Shown piece after piece: positions 59,401-64,000 of a stretch of 64,000 nt of DNA. The notes beneath the pieces are model-generated. The model was not told the origin of the DNA and made no database searches. It was given only the letters and a program-made list of their open reading frames with translations. The stretch is from Aquatica leii (taxonomy: Eukaryota > Arthropoda > Insecta > Coleoptera > Lampyridae): NCBI GenBank assembly GCA_035610365.1, contig CM069432.1:109077529-109141528 (forward strand). Reading direction: 5' to 3'. Position 1 is the stretch's first letter, and every line of letters begins with the position of its first letter. Made by a program: the position numbers and the translations under genes.

Positions 59401-62400
59401 TATATCGCCATTACTCATTACAATCTCTACAACAACTATACTCCTTCTGTCGCTTCCTTTCGCTCATGCGCACTTTACTCGTCTCCATTCCATCTAACGG
59501 CACGTCGGAGCGGCCTTGACACGACAGTAATTTATTTACAAACACAAATTAAATGAAGCTGTGTGAACCAACCATTACAAACGAGCACAAACTCAATACG
59601 AGCTATATTATCATTACTCTATAGGAATCTATCAAATCAAGCAAAAACATAAAAAATTAAGAGAAGTAGCAGACTAATCTAGAGAATAGCGGTAAACTTA
59701 GAAAAACCCCCAGCTAAAGAAGCAAAAAACTGACATTAATTATAAGAAGCATCTTAAGTGGTATAATTTGCCCATCCTAGTGAAGAATATTCTACAATCT
59801 AGTCGTACACTGACATCTTTATTAATAGTAATTAAATACCCTATATTTATTATTAGTTTTTAAATTTGTGGTACAATTTTAAGCAAATTTAATAAGCAAA
59901 ACATATGAGATTTAAAAAATCAAAATTTTTGTATGTCAAATATGCAAAACTTTACAGTATCACTCGTTAGAACATAGTTTAGTTTAACCAGTATCAAGAA
60001 ATTGAGATGAAAGCTAGCATGATTTAAGAGATATTTTTTACTAGTCCTACAACTTTCGTATTTAAAAAAAATACAAGTCTTCAGAAATGGTTAATAAATA
60101 AAAAAATTGTTTATGCAAGTAATATTATAAATTTTACAAGGCATGAAAAAGTAAAATAAAATATATACCCTAGGTTTAAAAAAACGTGCTGGTGATTATT
60201 ACTTAAAAACGGAGCATCCTGTATATCAGAAAATAATTTTAGTAACTATTTTTTATCTTATTTAATAAATAAACCTTCCAGTTTACTTTTCCAGAACGTT
60301 GAACTACCCCATATAGGGTTACGAAAAGTAGTCAAACAGCGTTTATATAAGCGACTCAGATTGAATATTCAATTGAGAACGGTAATTATACAAACTTCTA
60401 TAAGAAGTATAGATAAACTAGATATTAAAATGACTAAAAAAGGATAACGTATTATAGTAGCAATGTTGTCTTTTAAAATTAATTAATAAATAATACTTAA
60501 ATAAGTAGCGAGCTCTTGTTTCTTGAAACCGAACTTATGAATACTTTTACGAAGTCGAACTATAGTCAAACTATTATTCTTTTAAATTAAACCTATTGTT
60601 CAACACTATTTTACATAATCTAAACAAAAAAAATTGAGTAAATAAACTTGAATAATAAAAAATAAAATATTTGATATAACATTGTACATAATTATTACTA
60701 GAATTATAAGCTTTTTGACTATTAGTTTGAATATTACAGATAATTCTTCCAAGAGTTTAGAAATTCCTGAAGTCTTTTGGGTTTCAGTTAATACAGTTTT
60801 ATCCAAAATTGTTGTCAATTGCACTTCCATTGAAATTTTTATTTCTGGAAAACGACAAAGTATAGAGTCTAACAATGCCTTGACAAATTTTCCTGCTATA
60901 CTTTGCTATCCTCTTTCACTAAAAGCTTCGCATTTTTTTTACACAAAATAGAAATAGCAATACCATTGAAAGTGTCATATACGAGTTTCCACAAGCTTCA
61001 CAAGTAGGATTTTCAATGTGTCATTATATTTCTAACACTTCATTAACAATTCGCCAATTCTGACCTGTCAGGTTGATCACATTTAAATCTAAAAGAACAG
61101 TTGACATTACAACTAACAATTCAAGCTTCTAAAGATTTCTGTATTCCACCTTGTGGAAACCGTAGTAACTGAACTATGCTTAAAATGTACTATGTCTGAA
61201 TGTATGTGCAAATCAACTGCATTGTTTTCATTATTGAAACGTTCGCGAAGTTATTGTCAAATGAATGTTAAACATTCTAAAGACAGATAACAGAATTATA
61301 TATTGAATTGAATCGAGATTTTATAGGTTTAAAATAAATAAGTGACTAACGCGAGTGAAGATAACTAATTAAAGTGCCGGTGCTAGTAAAACATAAATAC
61401 GTCGCAAACGTGTTAACATAAACAAGTATCAGTTTTAAATAACATTAAAAAGTGCGGACTAGTGATAGTAATATATAAATTAGTGTAATTGTTGCTCTTA
61501 AATTTCGTTAGATTTAATTAATTACGTGTAAATAATTTAGATTTTAGATTCCGTTACATTATTTACTATTAGTGGTAAGTGATAATTTAATGTTGCGGCC
61601 ATTATCAGTGATAAAATACATTGAGAATTAATCTATGGTATATTCCATTGTTCAAATAAGTTGTTTAAGTTCAAATTAATTGTCTTTGCAGTATAACTGA
61701 ATTTGGTCTAAAGTGTTGCTAATAGTATTTTCATATGTCAATGTCAAAAAACATTGTTCTTCTTGGCATACTGCATCTTGGTTCTGCTTTAATACTGATA
61801 ATGTTTTACATAATAGCATTATCAAAAAAAAGTTTGTTTAGTTTATTGTACTTTAACTAATGTGAATTCAGTTTCTCTTACGGAAACATTCCGTTTTTCT
61901 TTATATTTGGTGTAATGCTGTTTTATATGTACATGATTTTTTATATTTAAATCAAAATGTCTTGATAATGTTGTGGTGCCAGTTGCTTTCCGCTTCTATT
62001 TCACTTATCTTCTTAAAGTAACGTCAAACTTCATATTATTTCATACCAAAATGTAAATTTTCACAATGATACATTTCCTACTCATTAAAGTAAGTACATA
62101 ATCAGCTCACTTTAAAACATTTACAGAAAGCAGTCGTCACAAACAAACTGGATTTCGCTCGAGCTGTAAAAAACAAATCAAGATCACCATTTTGATTAGG
62201 TTTTTGAGCAGTTGTATTTTCGTTTTATTGTATTACGTATTTTAAATTTTTAATAGTATTCGTAGGGAATCATTCCGCCTGCACTTCTGCACGAAACGAT
62301 TTTTTCAAAAAGCAACTTTATTTTTATACGCTCTCAAGGAATGCAAGGGTTTGACAAACTTATTAAAAACCAGTAACAACCCAAAAAAGGCTAAAAATTG

Positions 62401-64000
62401 TAGATGCTTAACACTGTTGTCGCCAATTGCAATAGATGAAAATGTGGATTATATAGAATTAATCCAGTGTATATTGGCCTTGTGTATTGGCTACAGTTTG
62501 GTATCAGTTTAACAAATAGCTTACGTTAATTGTTTGTTTATAACTTTAGTCAATTATATTCACGATATTCACTGATTGAGACATTTAAATCTAAAAATAT
62601 ATTACAATATTGCATGCTTTTTCCTTAATTAAAATTCATAAGCAAAATTTAAACTAACAAAAAACATAGAACTAACAATAATTTCAACAAGTACAACAAT
62701 AATAATAGCAAGAGACAAATTGAAAAGATACTAAGTAGCAGATTTCAAAATCGTTTAAATTAAAACAATATGTTTTATATAATAAGAAGTTAAAAATATC
62801 TTTAAAATTGTTGCTTTTTTTATAGAAAGTGTAATTTTATCTTATATCAAATACACAATAAATAATAAATACAACGCTTTTAATCATTAGATTTAAACTT
62901 GCGCAAAAGACTTTTCTTTATAGTTATAGTTCTATAACGAAATTTTTATAATAATAAAAACAAGACACTTATATTTGTTGTTGTTTGCGCATTAATATAT
63001 CAAGTTCGCTTTTATTTCAACCTATGTTTTCAATAACATAAAGTGAAAGCGAGAACAGCTGTGTGTAGGTTATGTGTGTGAAGGTTACAGTGTGGTTACG
63101 TTAACACGTAGAACATACGTTGAATATGTTTTCTTGTTCGTATCGCACATCTTCGGACGTCGTCGTGTCTTATGATAACGTTTGGTTCTCTGATTGGACC
63201 CGTTATTTTATAAAATACCTTAAGGATTTGTTCGTACCGTATGTTTCTTGAGATCGTTATAATTCTAACTATAAGAATGAGTTTTTACACGGTATAACCA
63301 CAGTATAGAAACAATTCAGTAGTTTTACCAGGCAGACGGTACTATCATACTCGTATACGTTTTAGCCAGTACGCCAGTTCCTTTTCAGTATAAATATTTA
63401 TATGTATAGTCGTTTTTAAACAGATTTTCCAATTACCAATAACGGTATTGGTATACAAAAATCCTTAATTACAATAAGCAGGCGCGGATCCGTGGGGGGA
63501 GGACAATTGACCTCCCGACTCACGACCGAAGCACTTTATTTTGACCATTTTCAAAATTTTTCAACTGTGTTTATTTCAAAAATATAGGTAAAATCACAAA
63601 TCAATTGACCCCCCCCCCCAGCAAACAATCTTAGTAAAATAATGCAAAAATCGCCTCACCCCCCACCCAAAATAATTTTTATGTAAATTCACACAAAAAT
63701 CGTCCCCCTGGCAATAACGACTTAATATCATAAAGATGACCTACACAAAATGTAGAAATAAAATGTTTGTACCTCATCATCAATAAATGCAGATTTTAGT
63801 TTATTAGAATTTGTTTCCTCCTTGAAATCACTGCTATCATCATTTTCTTCATCAGTAACATCACCGTCGGTAAATTCTTCCTCTGCATCAATATCCAGTA
63901 TATTTTCTTCGTAATCACTTTTACCATCCAATTTTTCATCTAATATTAACAAAATAACCAAATTATTTAAAAATGAATCAACACATACCATCAGTTTTAG
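50401..64000 (-). CDS. Claspin: Claspin homologue, multi-exon, 5' end outside window
   Basis: Claspin is a nuclear adaptor at replication forks that brings Chk1 to ATR for S-phase checkpoint signalling. Exons, minus strand: 63989-64000 (clipped), 63773-63939, 52680-52932, 52466-52620, 52301-52411, 51757-52252, 51579-51710, 51348-51525, 51184-51299, 51014-51132, 50784-50963, 50563-50715, 50401-50511 (stop TAG). All junctions are GT/AG and all phases agree. The protein is very acidic. Exon 51757-52252 carries two Chk1-docking repeats, ELIGLCSGEF and DFLSICSGSF, against the family consensus ExxxLC(S/T)GxF. The conserved late region is unmistakable ('EAELSESDWDSADEDE', 'LLLEDGELHGTGRQRQFRW', 'EEQWRRVRHQREMFL'). 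The C-terminus ends in a basic tail. I infer the join from 63773 to 52932 from phase and sequence character; extra exons in that gap are possible. The frame is intact wherever readable. Confidence 0.9.
53044..53302 (+). pseudogene. Mariner-like transposase C-terminal fragment
   Basis: Plus-strand translation gives '(R)xIGRGGPINxPPQSPDI' and 'KPDFFLxGYLNKRVYKEQH', then 'RIREAFRTITPEK' to a TGA at 53300-53302. This matches the Tc1/mariner pattern RWIGRGGPxxWPPRSPDLTPLDFFLWGxLK, including the last catalytic Asp in SPD. Three expected Trp codons are stops (TAG, TAG, TAA). The N-terminal DNA-binding half and earlier catalytic residues are missing. It is inactive and lies in the Claspin intron on the opposite strand. 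Confidence 0.8.
53303..54312. other. AT-rich intron DNA
   Basis: About 1 kb with no supported gene or repeat. Confidence 0.4.
54319..54519 (-). repeat. Gypsy-5 3' LTR
   Basis: This 201-bp LTR (tgatggcctt to gacacgaca on the plus strand) is a direct repeat of 59329-59526. Confidence 0.92.
54520..54914 (-). pseudogene. Gypsy-5 integrase C-terminal tail
   Basis: The minus strand holds a Pol tail with 'NVNDLVMVKKVPSAQDGSAK' near 54800, then an acidic stretch and a basic end running into the LTR. The MITE separates it from the integrase core. It is fossil sequence. Confidence 0.65.
54915..55406. mobile_element. 492-bp hAT-like MITE filled with CGATA repeats
   Basis: It is flanked by the 8-bp direct repeat attgtcac (54907-54914 and 55407-55414). 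The ends TAGTCCTGGG and, inverted, TAGTGCGGGG match at 8 of 10. Nearly the whole interior is tandem ~18-bp units of the type tatcgatatttcgatacg in two blocks (about 54936-55158 and 55270-55380). The ORFs that cross it are artefacts of a unit length divisible by three. It sits inside Gypsy-5 and is therefore younger. Confidence 0.8.
54936..55380. repeat. Tandem TATCGATA / CGATA array
   Basis: More than ten TATCGATA octamers and many more CGATA pentamers occur in ~450 bp. In Drosophila TATCGATA is the DREF site and CGATA clusters bind BEAF-32; binding here is inference only. Each unit is palindromic, so the array could also form hairpins. Confidence 0.8.
55404..56494 (-). pseudogene. Gypsy-5 integrase and RNase H end, in pieces
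   Basis: Integrase core is at 55404-55937 ('CIIDAFTKFLFLEP', 'ISDRGTAFTS', 'NGQIERYNATI'). The H2C2 zinc finger region is at 55968-56228 ('HEKYSHVGIEK', 'CLKMCIKC'). The RNase H end is at 56240-56494 ('RIYRWFLKLEEYEYTIEH', 'HVDFLSR'). Order and motifs are normal for Ty3/Gypsy; the stretch is broken. Confidence 0.85.
56532..58316 (-). pseudogene. Gypsy-5 zinc knuckle, protease, reverse transcriptase, RNase H
   Basis: The region starts with a single CCHC knuckle ('CFKCNKTGHISRQC'), then a retropepsin-like domain with 'LINTGSRLNLI' (NTG in the active-site position). Reverse transcriptase follows with 'FRLCCDCRRLN', 'YTALDLKSAF' and catalytic 'IYLDDILL', then the thumb motif 'LRGFLGLTSYFRRF'. 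RNase H begins at 'ELHTDASSIGYGG'. It lies in two main open pieces (57327-58316 and 56532-57260). It is fossil sequence. Confidence 0.9.
58350..59111 (-). CDS. Gypsy-5 Gag capsid region
   Basis: The 253-residue frame probably begins at the internal Met of 'MCDNEISNVPSTSTSS'. A coiled segment with charged repeats is followed by a Ty3/Gypsy capsid-like domain ('KFGGKEDEWLDITVWIQRI', 'FTGNVKRWYDS', 'DETFSDYFHDKL'). It lies directly upstream of the zinc knuckle and protease. Confidence 0.8.
   Translation of the reverse strand: MLCLRVDVLIVNRYSCVRYSNMCDNEISNVPSTSTSSLSLDMNLIERLVRIIEDKDEELRKVRQETECKKVSANTTFSSLNIPYGEIGAQIPKFGGKEDEWLDITVWIQRINDIQIMYELSNNVIKVMAKNKFTGNVKRWYDSTPDMYKKSWSEIQTELQEIFEPVDNITVLMEKIRARKWSRDETFSDYFHDKLCLGKKAKLSEAGILSYLIKGIENFSIRTQMITARHKTTKDLLALEINRSRNERLFENC
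59329..59526 (-). repeat. Gypsy-5 5' LTR
   Basis: This 198-bp LTR pairs with 54319-54519. The leader region (59112-59328) lies between it and gag. Confidence 0.92.
59533..60605. other. AT-rich intron DNA
   Basis: No supported gene or repeat in about 1.07 kb. Confidence 0.4.
60606..62060 (-). pseudogene. BED-type hAT transposase remnant, split by a solo LTR
   Basis: Minus-strand fragments in order are a BED-finger end near 61900-61960 ('GTTTLSRHFDLNIKNH'), then past the solo LTR 'VSTRWNTEIF' near 61140, 'LTGQNWRIVNEVLEI' near 61040, and 'AGKFVKALLDSILCRFPEI' followed by 'LTTILD' near 60800-60890. These match ZBED/hAT transposases (TRWNST..., LTxxEW...EVLE, ...RFP...ATLLDP). Numerous stops and gaps occur, and there is no C-terminal dimerisation block. 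It is old and inactive. Ends and target duplication were not found. Confidence 0.6.
61235..61558 (+). mobile_element. Solo LTR C, shorter relative of A and B
   Basis: This 324-bp LTR begins TGAAACGTTC and ends CCGTTACA, flanked by the 4-bp duplication ttat (61231-61234, 61559-61562). It shares ends and several internal blocks with LTRs A and B but is shorter and more divergent. It keeps one TTCGCGAA palindrome (61242-61249), a strong HSE core match. It interrupts the BED-type hAT remnant. Confidence 0.8.
62061..63772. other. Intron DNA with a single hAT-like end
   Basis: This is mostly AT-rich. A less AT-rich block lies at ~63040-63400. At 63479 the sequence CAGGCGCGGATCC followed by a G run resembles a common animal hAT terminus, but I found no matching opposite end. 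No gene supported. Confidence 0.35.

Larger units (their letters stand above)
54319..59526 (-). mobile_element. Gypsy-5, Ty3/Gypsy element in Claspin intron
   Basis: The element is 5208 bp with LTRs at 54319-54519 and 59329-59526 and a 6-bp target duplication, gtaatt (54313-54318, 59527-59532). Gag, protease, reverse transcriptase, RNase H and integrase follow on the minus strand. The LTRs differ by one substitution and a 3-bp length change, so the insertion is recent by that measure. Even so it is broken, with roughly four or five breaks, and carries a 492-bp MITE (54915-55406). It is in the same orientation as the host gene. Confidence 0.92.
52933..63772 (-). other. Large Claspin intron loaded with transposons
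   Basis: This 10.8-kb interval lies between the last upstream exon seen and exon 52680-52932, while every other readable intron is about 50-80 bp. It holds a mariner-like fragment, Gypsy-5 with a MITE, a BED-type hAT remnant, a solo LTR and AT-rich spacer. The junctions are GTACAA (donor, 63767-63772) and ACTTTAG (acceptor, ending 52933). Confidence 0.75.

Noticed and set aside
63479-63720. CAGGCGCGGATCC hAT-like end with G and C runs
   Set aside because: No matching inverted end. Kept only as a note in the intron entry, not called as an element.

Overview
The window looks like AT-rich insect nuclear DNA. The evidence is spliced genes with short GT/AG introns, insect-type BEL/Pao and Ty3/Gypsy elements, hAT, P/THAP and mariner-like DNA transposons, and a long AT-rich satellite. 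I cannot name the order or species. Only one conserved host gene is convincing: a minus-strand Claspin homologue (50401 to beyond 64000). Its 12 readable exons plus one clipped exon carry two Chk1-docking repeats. A 10.8-kb intron (52933-63772) holds several transposons.

Layout, left to right. 1-4.25 kb: broken Gypsy element (Gypsy-1, minus) running off the window, carrying a 97-bp-arm foldback repeat. 4.45-6.6 kb: a 1.56-kb long-terminal-inverted-repeat element and a hAT end fragment. 6.9-19.0 kb: remains of a BEL/Pao element (minus), interrupted by a complete 8.76-kb Gypsy (Gypsy-2, 4-bp target duplication ccat) and by a 1.65-kb exon-bearing DNA element with a 9-bp target duplication. 19.0-22.2 kb: 21 copies of a ~158-bp satellite, abutting the broken BEL end. 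22.2-28.4 kb: microsatellite, tRNA-like sequence, exon-like fragments, long AT-rich DNA and a 200-bp inverted repeat pair. 28.4-37.6 kb: a second complete Gypsy (Gypsy-3, duplication ctcg) with long open gag and pol frames. 38.0-43.2 kb: a hAT transposon with perfect 8-bp duplication aacatcac, itself carrying a solo LTR and a small internally deleted Gypsy (Gypsy-4). 43.7-44.9 kb: a THAP/P-element-like gene lacking its catalytic core. 45.1-48.7 kb: second long-TIR copy and a 1.78-kb non-autonomous hAT. 49.0-49.5 kb: a second solo LTR. 50.4-64.0 kb: Claspin, with a mariner remnant, Gypsy-5 (carrying a 492-bp MITE full of CGATA repeats), a decayed BED-type hAT and a third solo LTR in its large intron.

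The region is a transposon nest, and target-site duplications give much of its order of events. The most interesting signals are: (i) a solo-LTR family whose two longer copies share three TTCnnGAA heat-shock-type palindromes and a TATA box; (ii) a Pack-type element that seems to carry spliced exon sequence; (iii) a hAT-like MITE whose interior is a tandem array of TATCGATA sites; and (iv) a THAP gene whose THAP exons stay spliceable although the transposase core is gone. I found no evidence for a wholly new gene system. All coordinates, splice sites and copy counts come from reading by eye.
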